Source: Botryosphaeria dothidea (taxonomy: Eukaryota > Ascomycota > Dothideomycetes > Botryosphaeriales > Botryosphaeriaceae). Taken from it: DNA of 64,000 bases. The stretch spans positions 1,426,001 to 1,490,000 of the forward strand of contig WWBZ02000040.1 of assembly GCA_011503125.2 (NCBI GenBank), in the 5' to 3' direction. The notes below the pieces were generated by a model, which saw nothing but the letters and a program-made list of their open reading frames with translations, searched no databases and was not told the origin of the DNA. Made by a program: the position numbers and the translations under genes. Positions 34,001-46,980 of the stretch are shown one piece after another; the stretch's first letter is position 1, and each line of letters opens with the position of its first letter.

Positions 34001-34870
34001 AAACTTATCTCTCCGGATTTCACTAACCCGTCTACCAGGTCGACATGTCCCAATGTCCCCGCGTTGATATGATTCGCCCCGACTTCATGGCGAGTGGGCC
34101 TCGTGTCATTGTCGAAAAGAAAGGCGCTGTCTTCCAAGACGATGATGAGGATGACCTTCTGGACGAGGATGATGCTGTTGGGGCACTGGATCCTGATTAT
34201 AAGACGTTTCGCTACTATGAAAGCGAGCGGGTGCTGGGACAGCTATACCGTGCCATTGATGAAAAAAAGATATTCCAGGAGATGCAACGTTATGCTACCG
34301 AGACGAAGAGTGCTTTGGGCGGGCTGAACCTCATGGAACAAGTATGGGCATACGTTCTACGTGAGACGGCGCTCATCCAATGGGACGACTACCAGCCGCT
34401 GGCTCGCAACATCAGGGAGATGTAGGTTTTGTCTTACCTACGCTCAAGTACAAGAACACCGCTGACACAGATATCCCTACAGCTACGAATCCAACCTCCT
34501 CGACATCATGTCAGACTACTCGACGCACTCACAATACCCGCTGTCAGAGCTCGAGGTCTTCGGCGGCAACATCATCGGCAAGTCGACGGGCGCGCAGAAC
34601 CGCCGCACGCGCGAGCGTACCATGGAGATGAACCAGCGCTTCGAGCGCGACGTCGCTTTTACCGTTGAGCGCATTACCCAGGGCGACGATGGCGACCGCG
34701 ACGAGGCCCTCGCCCGCGCCATCGCGTGCTTTGCTGTCGGTATGAAGGAGCCGCGCAAGGTCAGCAAGAGGGTTGGCGAGCTGCGCAGCTGGAAGTACGT
34801 CGCCGCGGCGGTATGCTTGAGAGAGATTGAGCTGTTTAAGATTAGGTTCGATCCGTTGAATCGGATCTAG
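31036..34870 (+). CDS. RNA-dependent RNA polymerase (RNA silencing)
   Basis: Exons 31036-32920, 32970-33982, 34039-34421 and 34483-34870 join in phase to 1222 residues. The first 80 residues (MDILVRGIPVQTTESALKTFF) look like an RRM-type fold, seen in SAD-1/Rdp1-type enzymes. The catalytic DLDGD motif lies at about residues 869-873 (SGGDLDGDLYNIIFD), preceded by the conserved ERDLPSQL. The loop SDGVGKIS (about residues 595-602) is also typical. Such enzymes make dsRNA for Dicer in quelling, meiotic silencing or heterochromatin pathways. Which of the QDE-1, SAD-1 or RRP-3 clades it belongs to needs a tree; length and N-terminus favour the SAD-1/Rdp1 side. An acidic run DDDEDDLLDEDD sits in exon 3. 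Confidence 0.93.
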
Positions 34871-35228
34871 AAGGTGGTGAAATAGCTGAGAATGAAAATG
34901 GGGGAACATGAGATAGGGTGGCGTGCTTTCAGGACGACTCTTCTTTTCTTTTCTTTTCGCTTCATGGCTCATTGCGATGGCGCTTTCGGCGGCATGCTTT
35001 CCTGCACAGCACAAATTGGGCATTTTGCTTCACTTTCCTATTCTTCAGCGGGCGGCGCGTTCTCTTGGTGGTGGGTTCTATGCAAATTGCATTTTGCGGG
35101 CTTTCGGATATCAGAATGATGCATGGTTGACTCTTCTTTGCACCCTGGGTATCAGATAGCACTCAGTAGTTGTGAGGTAATACAAACCAATCGCTCTTCT
35201 TTCCACGGCCATAGATCGATTGCATCTG
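34871..35228. other. Convergent 3' region
   Basis: Shared 3' flank of two convergent genes, with T-rich stretches. No gene seen. Confidence 0.5.
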
Positions 35229-36601
35229 CTACACCGACTCGATAACATAGTCCTGCAACTGCATCAACGCATGATGCGCTCCGATCGTCGTCTCCTTCTC
35301 CTTCAACACAACCGCTTGCTCCCCTTCCCACGCCGTACCCCCCAGCAACGCCGCCAACATTTCTTCGCCCAACAGCTCCACAAGATCGTACACCGGTATC
35401 TCCCTCTCCACGCCCCCCTCCTTGCCGCTCTCGCCTTCCGCCTTGTACCCCATACTCGGATACTCTAGCGGCGCGTATAGCACCCCCGGATGTAGCCGCG
35501 GCCCGCCCGTCTCCCACACCCCCCACCCAGCCCGCGGCAGCGGCTTCTCCTTCAGCGCCCGCCGTGCCGCCTCGCCCACCTTGACCAGGTGGTCGACCAA
35601 GTCATCGCCGGCCTCCAGCGCGATCCGCACCCGCTGCTCCGCGTCCCGCACCTCGCGCCGCAGGACGCGCCGCAGGAATAGCACCGCCCCCGCTTCGTTG
35701 CCCAAGCGCGATGTCAGGGGTTCGCCGTTGTTGTTCGGGGGCGGGATGCCCGCGAGCATGCCGCCGCCGTTGGGCTTCGAGAAGCACCACCGGAGCAGGC
35801 GGAAGACGATGCGCTGGAGGAGCGCGCGCACGTGGTCGGGCATGTCCGGCCGCCAGGCGAGGTTGCCCCGGGTCTTGTCGTGGACGCGCAGGTTGATGGC
35901 CGAGCGCCAGCGCTGGCCGCGCGAGGTTGTGAGGAGGTGGAGGAGCGGGGCGCGGAGGAGGAAGTAGGCGGAGGGGGTGGGGGCCGGGGTCGAGTGGGCG
36001 GGCTTCTTGGAGGAGGGGAGGGCGGCCGCGTGGAGGTGGGTGGGGAGGAGGTGGGGCTGCGAGGTTTCGGGGTGCGGGTGCGCGTGGAGGGCGAGGTGGT
36101 GGAAGGCCGGTTGGTGGGTGGCGGTGGTGCGGTCGAGGCGGATGGGCGTGGCGAGGGCGCGGGCTGTGGGTTTGCTTTGTTAGTTCTGCTGGGGCTCGTT
36201 GGTTTTGTCTGGAGCGGGAGAAGAGGTGTACCGAAGGGGTTGGCGTAGAGCTTGCGTTGGAAGGGCGTCAAGTCTTCCTTTTTGGTGGGCGCGGGCTTCT
36301 TGGGTTGGGTCCAGCGTTCACGCGCGGAGAGGGCGATGGGATCCATCAGAGGTGGTAACGGAAGAGGGCGTGAGCTTTCGTTGCTAGCGCTGGTGCGGTT
36401 ACGGTACGTGGTGTAGCCATCGTTGGTGTATTTGGTGCGCTCGTCGCATGGTGAGCTCGGAGGAGCTTGCTGGGAGCTGGAGTTGCGACTGGACGTCTGC
36501 GTCAAGGCAGTGCGCCTTGATGGACGCGAAGAGGAGCAATTCAGGACATTTCGGTCGCGGAACACGGTCGTAAGGCGCTGGGGACCAGGACGCGCCTGCA
36601 T
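35229..36601 (-). CDS. Conserved fungal protein, probably mitochondrial (unknown)
   Basis: Exons 36232-36601 and 35229-36163 give 434 residues from the ATG at 36601; the frame is closed by TAG a few codons further upstream, with no earlier ATG. The N-terminus (MQARPGPQRLTTVFRDRN) is basic and Ser/Thr-rich, consistent with organellar import. A conserved-looking block TPFQRKLYANPFARALATPIR follows. The second half has LRVHDKTRGNLAWRPDMPDH and long amphipathic helices up to the end (GAHHALMQLQDYVIESV). I know this architecture from filamentous fungi but not its function. It is convergent with the RdRP gene. Translation of the unspliced intron (68 nt) would break the frame. Confidence 0.7.
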
Positions 36602-36881
36602 GAGCGAGAGGCGTTGAGGGGATGTGGGAAGCTTGAAGTTGATGATGCGTGAGCTCGACAAATCGAAAATGCGCTAAGCTGGCTTGCATCATGCCCGCCT
36701 CAGAACCTCCGAACAGAGAACCAGCAACACTACGCATACCCCAGAAATTAATTCATGACATGTTTTGAGGACATACATGCTGATATTGGGTCAATTGATT
36801 CAAGAAATAATGCCATGTGTCCTTTATCTTGAGATATACGTAAGCCCTTGTGGGGTTCTGGTACGTTCATGTTTCCCACAT

Positions 36882-37815
36882 CTACTCTTCTTTCTTTTCT
36901 TCAGTATCCCGCTTGTCCAGAATCTTATCAATCAATCCCATGTCTTTTGCCTCCTCCGCAGACATGAAGTAATCCCGCTCCATGAGCTTCTCAATCTGAT
37001 CCAGTGTGTGCGGCTTCGTCAAATGCCTCTGGTAAATCTTATTCAGCTGTGTCCGTATCCGGAGAATCTCCTTCGCATGGATGGCGATGTCTGATGCCTG
37101 TCCAAAGTAGCCGCCACTGGGCTGGTGGATCATGATGGAGCTATGCGGAAGACAGAAGCGGTGGCCAGCAGCACCACCGCAGAGAAGCAAGGAGCCCATG
37201 CTTGCTGCCTGGCCCACGCAGATGGTTGTGACTGGAGACCTGATGTAGGTCATGGTGTCGTAGATGGCGAGCCCTAAACGGCATGAGCATTCGTCCCTTA
37301 TTCATCGCTCAATGCTGTGTGTCGTACCTGCTGTGACGGAGCCTCCCGGTGAATTGATGTAGAGATTGATCGGCTTCTCGGGGTTATCAGCTTCAAGAAA
37401 TAGTAGCTGCGCGACGATCGATGCGGATGCAATCTCGTTCACTTCGCCATTGAGGCAGACGATGCGCTCCTACCGGACAGTCAATACGCTATCCGTGCAT
37501 CCACAAGAAAGCTGCCACTCACTTTTAGCAGGCGCGAGAAGATATCATCTTCACCAACGTCAGCCCAAGCTCTTTCCGGTTCCTAGTCCGCCCAACTCAC
37601 AGGTATGCCAACCGCCGCCCTACTCAGTCAGCTTCCATCCACTCTTTCCACAACCGAACACATACGACCGTCTCAGTCACAAAAGGCGTCGGAGTCCATC
37701 CTCGTGGTGCGCCTGGCTGTGCATCGCGCGACAAGCCGGTGAAGGCGCGAAGACCAAGTCTGGTCGACTGCTGAAATACCGGCGACCTCAGCGTGCGAGG
37801 CAGTAAAATCGACAT
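36882..37815 (-). CDS. CLPP: ATP-dependent Clp protease proteolytic subunit, mitochondrial
   Basis: Five exons, 37666-37815, 37601-37619, 37523-37548, 37328-37469 and 36882-37273, give 242 residues. The first 45 residues ([14 protein letters not shown]...) form a basic mitochondrial presequence. The mature part has [30 protein letters not shown], then [14 protein letters not shown]. The serine nucleophile lies in [11 protein letters not shown], the His in MIHQPSGG and the Asp in KDMGLIDKI. It forms the double-heptamer peptidase core with ClpX in the matrix. Budding yeast lacks it; filamentous fungi keep it. Exons 2 and 3 are only 19 and 26 nt. It is divergent from SMC6, with ATGs 202 bp apart. 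Confidence 0.95.
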
Positions 37816-38017
37816 TGTTGAAGGAGCGACGGTGAAGGCAATGGCGGCGGAGCTCGGAGATGGAAGGCGAGCTCGGGCGGGCAGGGTGGAGCTGACGCGA
37901 CTTCTTGGCGCCGATCCCACGTCGCGTCGCCCGCTTGCCGGCGCGTCTTCCTCTCCACACCCACGCCCATTGTCACTGTCCCGCTCTGCGTCTCACCCCC
38001 GCACCGTGTCGCCGACC
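37816..38017. promoter_or_regulatory. Bidirectional promoter, CLPP / SMC6
   Basis: 202 bp between divergent start codons; G/C-rich with no obvious TATA box. A shared promoter follows from the spacing. Confidence 0.55.
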
Positions 38018-41000
38018 ATGGTTCCTCTGCCGGGCAAGCGTCATCGGCCGCCTACTGAGGTCGATGATGAGGAAGATTATGATTTTGACAGCGAAGGCCC
38101 CAGCAATCGCCGCGACTCTGTAAGTAGAAACCGCCCCAAAGCATGCTCAAGCATTTCTTCTAACAATCACGCAGAGGAAGCGACAGCGGCTTTCTGCTGC
38201 ATCAGATATCTACGAGGACGGAGATGACACCACACACTCGGATCTACACCAGAATGATATCGATGATCTACTCGAGAACGGCTTTGATTCTGCCTACTTC
38301 GCCGGCATGGAAGTGGATCCAGAAACTGGCGACTATAATGTCGATGACCTCCTTGGGAATGAAGCCGCCCGTATGGCCGGCCTTACACGCATAGTCCAGA
38401 AGAGATTCGGGCGCGACAGAACTAACCACGCCGCCGAGAACGCCATTATCGAAGAAGTTAAATGCATTAACTTCATGTGCCATGCCCACCTTACCGTCTC
38501 TCTCGGCCCGCTGATCAACTTCATCATCGGACACAACGGAAGCGGCAAGAGCGCTGTCCTGACCGCGTTGACTTTGTGTCTTGGTGGAAAGGCTACCTCG
38601 ACGAATCGCGGTGGAAGCCTGAAAAGCTTCATAAAGGAAGGAGAGGAAGCTGCTATACTGGCTGTGAAAATCAAGAATCAAGGCTCTTCTGCATTCAAAC
38701 CTGAGCTTTACGGCAGGTCTATTATTGTTGAGCGGCATTTTAACAAGAACGGTGCCAGCGGCTTCAAGATCAAGAATGCCAAGGAAAAGGTCGTATCAAC
38801 GAAGAAGATGGATCTGGAGGACATTATCGACGCCTTTCAACTGCAAATGGACAACCCGATGAATGTTCTTTCACAAGACATGGCCCGCCAGTTCCTCAAC
38901 CATTCGACTCCAAGCGACAAATACAAATTCTTTATCGAGGGAACGCAAATCGCATCTCTGGGCAGAGACTACCGAATACTGGAGGAAATTTTGAACGACA
39001 TCGAGGCCAAGAAGTCAATCAAGGTGGGAGACATAGAGCATCTCAGAAAGAAGAAAGAAGAAGCGGAGGAAAAGTTGCGTGCTGCCTCGAGGCAGCATCA
39101 GATGCGTGCGCAGGCTGCACTTACTGAGCGTCAATACGCTTGGAAGCAGGTGGAGATTGAGGAAGCAAAGGTAGCACATGCTGATCGCGAAATCGCGAGG
39201 ACACGGGCGGATGTTGAACAGAAGAACGCTCAAGTCGAAGAGGCGTCGAACAGCTTCGATCAGGCCGCGATAGACTTTCAGGAGTCCGAGCGGAAGATCC
39301 AAGAATATGAAGAGGCCCGAGAACCGATTGCGCAGAGGCTCGAGGATGCCCAGAGAGCATTCAACCAGGGAAAAGAGGAGTTGCAGATTGTCCTTGCTCA
39401 ACAACGTCAGATCAGGTCCGCGATTCAGGGTGACAACGCTATCGTCAACCGAATTGAGAAAGAAATCCAAGAGGAGAGGCGGCGCCAGGAAGGCGAAAAT
39501 GGAGGTGAGCATGCACAAATGCTTCAAGAGTGGGATGAAGCCAAGCAGAAAATCGAGGAGAAGAAGGCTGTGTTTGACGAGGTCCGAAGCGACGTTCCGA
39601 ACCTCGAAAACCAGCGAGCTACAGCGCAGGCTCAACTCGACGAGTACAAGGCCACCATCGAAGCCAAGCGCAACGATGTTCGCCAGCAGGAGCAGCACAT
39701 CCAAGAGCTGAGACAGAATCAAGGAAAGTGGATGACGGGGTTTGATCAAAACCTTCCTGCTCTCATGCGTGCCATCGACGGCGAATCTCGATTCCACGCC
39801 AAGCCGGTTGGTCCTGTGGGACGCTATGTCCGTCTCTTGAAGCCCGAGTGGTCAGGTATCCTGGAGAAGTCGGCTGGCACTCAGCTCAATGCATTCGTCG
39901 TCACCAGCAAACATGACGAGGGTGTTCTGCGCGAGCTCATGCGGCGAACAAGCTAGTAAGTTCACCTGACCTTGAACGGTTTTGCAAGTATTGACTCTGC
40001 AGCCCGCGTGATGGACGCAACACAACACCAGTCCTCATCGGCAACCCCCGACCTCTCGATACCTCTGGAAACGAACCTGAGCCCCACCTGCTGACGTGGA
40101 TGCGAGCGCTGAAGGTAGATCAAACCATCCAGCGCGCTCGTCACCATGCTAACAATTTTCCAGTTTGAGAACGATCTGGTCCGTAATCAACTAATCATCA
40201 ATAACATGATTGACCAGACTGTCCTCATTGAGGACGCCGATGAGGCCTTTAAGTTCGCTTATGGCAATGGCTATGGCGGTAATCAGGCTCGCCCGCATAA
40301 CGTGAAGCAAGTCTTCACTATGTCCAAAGACAAAAGAGACGGTCTTAGATACGGCTGGGCTTCTTCTGGTGCCGGACAGCAGTCGCCCGTCATTGCACTT
40401 AAGGGGCGACATCCGCGGATGCAGAGCGAGACTGAGACTCAAGTTAATGTTGCTAACGCAGAGCTTCGCCAATACAAGCTCGATTTGCAACAAGCAGAGA
40501 ACGAGTGGCGGCAAAAACAAGAAGCTTTAATGCGCGCCAAACAGGCCCTGGAGAGAAACAAACGAGAATTTCGGGATGCTCGGTACGAGCACCAATGTGC
40601 ACAAGAAGAAGAGGAACGTCTAAGAGATCTTCTTGAGCAGCAGCAGCCCAGAGCTGGCAGACTCGAGGAGCTCGAACGGCAGCTCCAAGAGGCTAAAGAC
40701 TCCAAGCAGACAAACACGGATATGTACGTGGATGCTCAAGCCGAACGAGACAGAATCGATGCGGACCAAAGACAGCGGAGAGAGCAACAAACAGCGATTC
40801 AGAACGAACTGACCGAGGCCAATACAAAGCTCACCAAGGCTCAAGTCCGCTTGAACAGGTGGGAGGAAAGACGGCAAGCAGCTCTCTATGAGAAAAATCA
40901 AGCTTTTGAGGCAAGAGATCTCGCACAAGAACAATTGGCCGATTTCCAGCAGCAACGAGATCAGCTGCTGCGGGATATTGAAGACATCACGCAGCAAGCT

Positions 41001-41802
41001 CAGCAAATTGGCGAAAGACCGCGCATCCCGGATGGCGAGACCGTAGATACTTTGCAAAGGAAGTATGAAAAGTTACAGCAAGAACTCCAAGCCGCTGAGC
41101 ATAGGTAAACTTCCCGGAATTCCCTACAGAGGTTTCTCTAATGCTTTACAGGCTCGGGGGCTCGGAAGACGATCTGAAACAAGCACGCTGGAAAGCCCTC
41201 GCGGAATGGAAGACTGCCACCATGGAAGTCAACAACATGGAAAGGGCGCAAAACGTGAGTACCCTCCGCCATGTAAGTGCTGACCGTTCGACTCTAACGT
41301 GAACACGTAGACTCTGAAGAAGGCATTGTCGAGCCGCAAGGTGCGGCTAGTCTTATTCAAAAGAACGATTGCCGATCGCTCGAGGATCACCTTCACCTAC
41401 CTTCTCACGAAGCGGAAGTTCCGTGGCGATCTTAGGATCGACCAAAAGGCAAAGGAGCTCGACCTTAGTGTCGAACCAGATATCACGAAGTCGGATGCTA
41501 GTGGTCGACAAACGAAGACTCTATCTGGTGGTGAGAAGTCTTTTTCGACTGTGTGCCTTCTGCTGGCACTTTGGGATGCTATGGGCGCGCCTACACGATG
41601 CTTAGACGAGTTCGATGTCTTCATGGACAGCGTCAACCGCGACATCTCTATGAAGATGATCATTGAGGCGTGTCGTACTTCAGTGTCGCGGCAATTTATA
41701 TTCATCACGCCACAGGCGATGGGCAACGTCTCATTGGGTCAGGACGTTAAGATCATCAAGATGAGCGATCCTGAGCGTGGACAGACTACTCTGTCCTTTT
41801 AA
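38018..41802 (+). CDS. SMC6: Structural maintenance of chromosomes protein 6
   Basis: Six exons, 38018-38119, 38175-39955, 40003-40114, 40164-41104, 41152-41254 and 41311-41802, join to 1176 residues, normal for SMC6. The N-terminal head has Walker A IIGHNGSGKSAVLTAL (about residue 150). Then come LSQDMARQFLNHSTPSDKYKF-type SMC6 text, a long coiled coil, a hinge region (39.7-40.4 kb) and a second coiled coil. The C-terminal head has the signature LSGGEKSFSTVCLLLALWDA and Walker B CLDEFDVFMD. With SMC5 and Nse subunits it works in the nucleus in recombination repair and replication-fork stability. The start is an ATG in GACCATGG context. Short-intron splicing is clean throughout. Confidence 0.96.
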
Positions 41803-42572
41803 GACACATAATGCCTATGGCGATGCAGGGAAACATGGAGGGTTTGGGTTTTGGGCGTTTGTGCTTTGTCCATCATGGGGAGTTAGAGCAGTCACCCAGA
41901 CGTGAACATTTCAGGGAGTGGTGCTATTTTGGAGGACAAAGCAAGGGCAATCTTTTGCAGCCGGCGACCCTGGGCGTTGAGGTCATGCGCGAAAAGCGAA
42001 GGGTCTTTCTTAAATGAGCAGTAACCAGGGAGAATTCAATTGTCTGCATGAAGAGCTCCAGCATGCCGCTGTGAACCTTACCCGAAAGATTACGCTGATT
42101 CCTGCCACCTTGTTGGAACAAAGATATGGAGGCGCTCATTGGAAGCTCATGCGAATGGCGGGTGGCCGGCTGCAGCGCCGTTCAGCGCAGCGACGATTAT
42201 GCTTATTTGTGGGCGCACAAGACAGGCCGGTCTGGCGTCGCGGGCATGAGCGACGCGAGAGAGCGGTAAGGCTAACGAGGCCTGCCTCTCAGCAGCTGCC
42301 CGTGCGCGCGTCCCCAGCCAACCGCGAGGCTAACTCCGCATCCCCAGCGACGCCGACGACGCTCCCGCCCTCACACAGCACACAGACCCTCCCACGCCCG
42401 CTCGCTGCCCTCACCGTCACTGCGCAACTGACGCCGTGCGACGTGATCGCGCGCCCTCAGCCCGGCTCCTGCGCTCGCATCCCACGTACATGCGCCACAC
42501 CCATGCGTGAGCCCTCCTCCCTCGCCGAGCACACGCCTTCGAGGAGCCCCGACGCTTGAAACGAAGCCCACC
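41803..42572. other. Intergenic, F-box gene leader
   Basis: 3' flank of SMC6 and a C-rich leader before 42573. A plus-strand 181-codon frame (42014-42559) is Arg/Pro/Thr-rich and overlaps the leader; no motif. Confidence 0.5.
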
Positions 42573-45528
42573 ATGGACTCCTCGTCCCCGCCCAGTCCAA
42601 CCATGTCCCAAGGCACCATCACGCCTGTCACCCAGGACGAGCCTGTCGCCAGCCGACCGCTGCTCTCCACCAAACCTGCAAACGCATCCGTCACTGCTGC
42701 CACTGCGCTCGATCACGAACCCGTCCCCAACGGTCAAGCAAGCGTCGAGCCCATGGCCGCCGACGCGCAGCGCCCCAAGGAAGCCCTCACCAAGCTTCTG
42801 AACGGCAAGGAGAAGGAATGGACCGCCATCGCGGAGAAGAAAGGACCCATCCAACTGCTAGATCTACCCGTCGACATCCTCAAGGCTATCATTGACCATG
42901 TGAGAGAGCATCCCTGCGAGGCTGCCATGTTGAGCGCTGCTAACCGGCCATAGCTCCCGCACACCAACGACCTGACCTCTCTCGCTTTGTGCCATTCGGC
43001 ACTGCACGCCATCACGATACCCCACATCTACGCGCGCTTCGACATCGTCTGGCCTGACAACACCGTCAACGCCGAGCAGCGGTCCGGCGTCGATGCGCTG
43101 ACCTATGGCCTCGCAACTCTAGTCATGGGTAGGGAGCTGTTCGGCGAATCTACTGCTCAACTCATCTATGCACAACGACGCAAGGCCGAGCGACTGCGGA
43201 ACTCACCGAGACGGGATCCGCCCGACGAGCCCTTTCTGATCCCGCGTCGGCGACACGGCAATCCCTTCGCGGAATACACCAAGAAGTTCTCGCTCGGCAA
43301 CGGTCCGCCAGAATGGGTTCAAGAGTATCTGATCACAAAAGAGAGTGGCAAGATGTTGGGAACCCTTGTTGCAACGGCGGTCGCGCGCATGCGAAATCTC
43401 GAGACCTTTGTCTGGGACATGCCCACCGGTGTCCTGAGGGACGTTTGGCTTGCATTGTCATCTCTGGCTACTCGTGATGACGGACACGATTGCAGGCTGG
43501 AGCGGCTTTGGATCCGGTGGCATGACAACTCCGCCGCAGACCTTTCCGCGCCAATTGTGCCTCCGCCGATGCCTATGAACCAGATTCCGCCGCCTCCTCC
43601 CCATGCCCATCACGTTAGTGGAGTGGCAGCAGCTCCAGCACCGATGGTGGTGCCGGTAATGCATTCCACTGCGGGCATGTCGGCGATCGACCGCGTTGAG
43701 CATCCCACGTTCTCCGTGATTCCTGCGCTTAAAAGTCTCAGCGTCCTGGACATCGATGAGCTCCCATACCTGGATGAGATGGCAATCCTGATCGGCCGGT
43801 CACAAAAGAGATTGAGGGAACTGAGGGTTGGAATTGCGAAACACGCGCATGATCAAGAGAGGGACTGGGTGACGGCTTGGGATGGCGATGGCGTTCAGCA
43901 AGTGGATCACAGCACGCTTTGGACGGCCGCAAGCAAGCTTGGTGAAAAGAGGCTTGGAGGCGTTCTAGGCATACTTGTGGGGCGGGTGTACAACATGCGA
44001 CGGAATTCCGAGACAGCAGAAAAAGCCGAAGCCAGCAGTGGCAGCAGCGCAGATCGTGCCCTTGCAAGTGGTGCTTTACCTGCCAAAAGCGAGATCAATC
44101 TCGCAGAGCAACCTGCTGCACTGGAGCGCGAACAAGAGACCAGCCCTGCCGCTGAAAATGGGCAGCCTAGCGTTTTCGGAACCCCGCTTCCTACATCGCC
44201 TTCATCCATATCCCACACAACGCAACTTACTCATACAACCAGCTCGTCGTCTGCCTCAAGTGAGCCTCGGAGACCCTTACGAAGTCGGCCCAAGGTTGAT
44301 TTGGAACGTCAAGAACGCGAGAAGAACATGGGTCCCATGCTGAGTACCAAGCTGAAGCTTGAGACCCTTGAGCTAGAGCGGGTTCCCCTCTCTGTTTCAG
44401 TGCTACTAAAAGCATTCGATTGGTCAAGGCTCACAACATTGACTCTGCTCAATTGCAGCCACAGCGAGCAGCTCTGGAAAGCCTTACGCAGACAATTCAC
44501 TCCCCGAAGCCCACCACAAACTTACAATTCCGGGTCTCCTTCCAAGTCCCATGGTCACCACAGTCGATTGGAGTACAGCTTGAATCTTAAGAAAATTCAC
44601 ACCAATACGGTGTCCCCTGCTCTTATCGCATTTCTCAAGGAAACCCTAGCACCAAACAGTCTCGAGGTTCTTTTCCTCCAAGAAGATCGTACCTACCACT
44701 CAGCAGTCACCATAGACTCAATCTTCCGTGGTCCCCTCAAACGGCATCGCGCGAGTCTCAAGAAGCTCATGATCGACAGTAGCGAAAAAGGTGCTTTGGA
44801 CCATGTCCCAAGCAACACAAGGTGGAAGAGATGGATGTTGAACCGGGAAATCATCACCTTCATGACTAGCAGCCGCATGCCTAGTCTCCGTGAGCTTGCA
44901 TTCACCATCGATTATCATGACTGGGTAAGTTACTCTAGAGTTTTTATTACCATGTTTCCTGTTTCTAATTCTGGTACAGCACTTCTTCCTCCAACGTCTA
45001 CCCAACATTCCCACCGTGCGCTCACTTTACATTCCACACATTGCGGAACATGCTCATGGGAACAATATCGATCCACGCGAGCTCGCGCTGCAAATTGTCG
45101 ATATTGTCACGTTGCGGCCAGAGATCGAAATTTGTTACATGGGAATAGTGAACAAATGTTTCGAAGTACTTGAAAACAAGATCTCGCAAGCTCCTATGAG
45201 CGGCTCACATCCCTATGATCCCACAGCTTCCAATCCCTCCGCTGCTACTGCCATCCCTGGTGTGGTAGATCCAATGGGCTTTACCGACGACGAGGAAGAG
45301 GAAGAGGAAGATGACGTCCACGACGAGGATGATCCTGGTGCAGACGCTGACGAGGACACCGAGGACGAAGATGAAGATGACGATAGCGACGACTTCGACG
45401 ACGATGATGACGACGACTCGTTCATACACAGCGAGGACGGAACCGGGGGCCCGCGGCTCAGACTCCGCGAGATCTTGTTCTACGACGACAAAGTAGCAAT
45501 CTTCAAGGCGCGGCATGGCAGACTTTGA
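42573..45528 (+). CDS. F-box-like protein with acidic tail
   Basis: Exons 42573-42899, 42954-44924 and 44980-45528 give 948 residues. An F-box-like segment at about residues 97-135 (PIQLLDLPVDILKAIIDH, then LTSLALCHSALHAITIPHIY) is interrupted by intron 1. A mid-part with leucine-rich-repeat-like strands follows (LETLELERVPLSVSVLLKAF, LTTLTLLNCS). Proline- and serine-rich linkers separate the blocks. Residues about 865-912 are almost all Asp and Glu. The tail ends LREILFYDDKVAIFKARHGRL. F-box proteins recruit substrates to SCF ubiquitin ligases through Skp1; the target is unknown. The F-box call rests on pattern only. Confidence 0.7.
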
Positions 45529-46980
45529 AAATCAGCAAATACCCTATTCTTTGTTTTCTTTCCTTTACTTGCAGCCTTTAGCACATACCATGAGGTTCTG
45601 CTGTCTTCTTGCATCTTGGGGTTTTCTTATACTTGGGCTCGAAAAAGAATGGAATGGTACGGGGTTCTGGGATGGGTGGGTCTGAGTGCTTCTTTGATTC
45701 TGTCATTTCTTGATTGCGTCTTTCTTTCTACGGTCCATTCGGTGGTTCTTATCTCACGAGGCTACCGTTCAGGACTCCTCCGCTTACCAATATCTTCACC
45801 AACCTCTTTGAGGCGTGGTGGAACTCTTCTTAGCTAGGCCTTCTCTGCAGCGAGGCGTTTTGCCCTGTCTCGTGGACCGTCTTGCATACTCGATACTTAT
45901 GCGTACTTCATTCTTCCCGGTACGATGGCTATAACCAAGGGTTAATATTTCCGGTTCTCAAGTTTTCGGCTTTCGCTTTTTTATTCCTCCCCTCTCTAGG
46001 CGGCGTTTTTCTTTTCTGGTGTTTCTTGGGGGAAAGGAACGGATGGGTAGGTATGACTCGGACGATAAGAAAATTAATCTTCCCCCGAAATGCTTTTGGA
46101 ACTGGGAGAGCATGATTGGGACCTTTTGCTTTTTTCTTCCTGGTCGTTGATTTTCATTATCATGAAGATAGCGAAGAATTTGAACTTTTTCTCTTAATTG
46201 ATGTTTAGTGCGTTCCTAGCTTTTTATGAGGGGTCGGTTCGGTTGAAGAGCAATATTGTGGCATTTTTATTTTTTGGATTCTAGAGCAAGATGAGTGTAG
46301 TTTCAAATATTCGTACTATTGCAAGTAACGTGATCACATTCATGTCAGCTCTACCTCCGTGCCTTCAAGCCATTCACACGCGAAATCATTATGAGGTTGC
46401 TCTATCATCAGCGCTTTTTGCTGGATCCATTGCTGTCATACGAAGGAGCCTATGCATTCATGTGATCGTGACGTAAGATTCTCCACCAGCCCATCATGAA
46501 CATGTCCCGAGAAGTGGAAACCCAAGATTGCCCCGAAGAAGGAAAAAGGCAGCCACCAAGACGTGTATGCAAAAGACGAAAGTGGAGCATCATCTGCAAA
46601 TTGAAAAAAACGCCGTCGTCCCGCTGGTATCGATCATGATGTGCTCAAGTCCTCTCTTCCGCATCAAGAATGCAAAGACGTACCCCGGAGCCCATTTCGC
46701 GCCTGACCAGAAGTGGTACTGGCCCTCGAGGCACGACGGCTTTGGCTGGCGTTTCGCGGACGAACTCCGCACCCACGCCCTGGCGACAGAAGACGGCCTG
46801 TACATGCACGTAGCCCTTTTCCCCCAATTCTTCTGTCGTCCATCATACGCGGTGCAAGGCCGGATTCGTGCAAACCTCGGCGCAACCGAAAAGCAAAACG
46901 AAAAAAAGAACACATGATCGCCCTTTCTCTCTCCAAGCGAGCAGCGTCGCACACAACACAAAAAGGGAAGCGAGCGCGGC
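45529..46980. other. 1.45-kb convergent 3' region
   Basis: T-rich sequence with the 3' flanks of the F-box gene and of eIF1A. Frames of 61-129 codons have no recognisable features and none is called. Confidence 0.5.

Noticed and set aside
39015..39797. 260-codon Leu-rich frame on the minus strand
   Set aside because: Antisense to the SMC6 coiled coil; Leu-rich antisense text is the usual mirror of Glu/Lys-rich coiled coils.
42014..42559. 181-codon plus-strand frame before the F-box gene
   Set aside because: It sits in the C-rich leader, has low-complexity Arg/Pro/Thr content and ends just before the real start.
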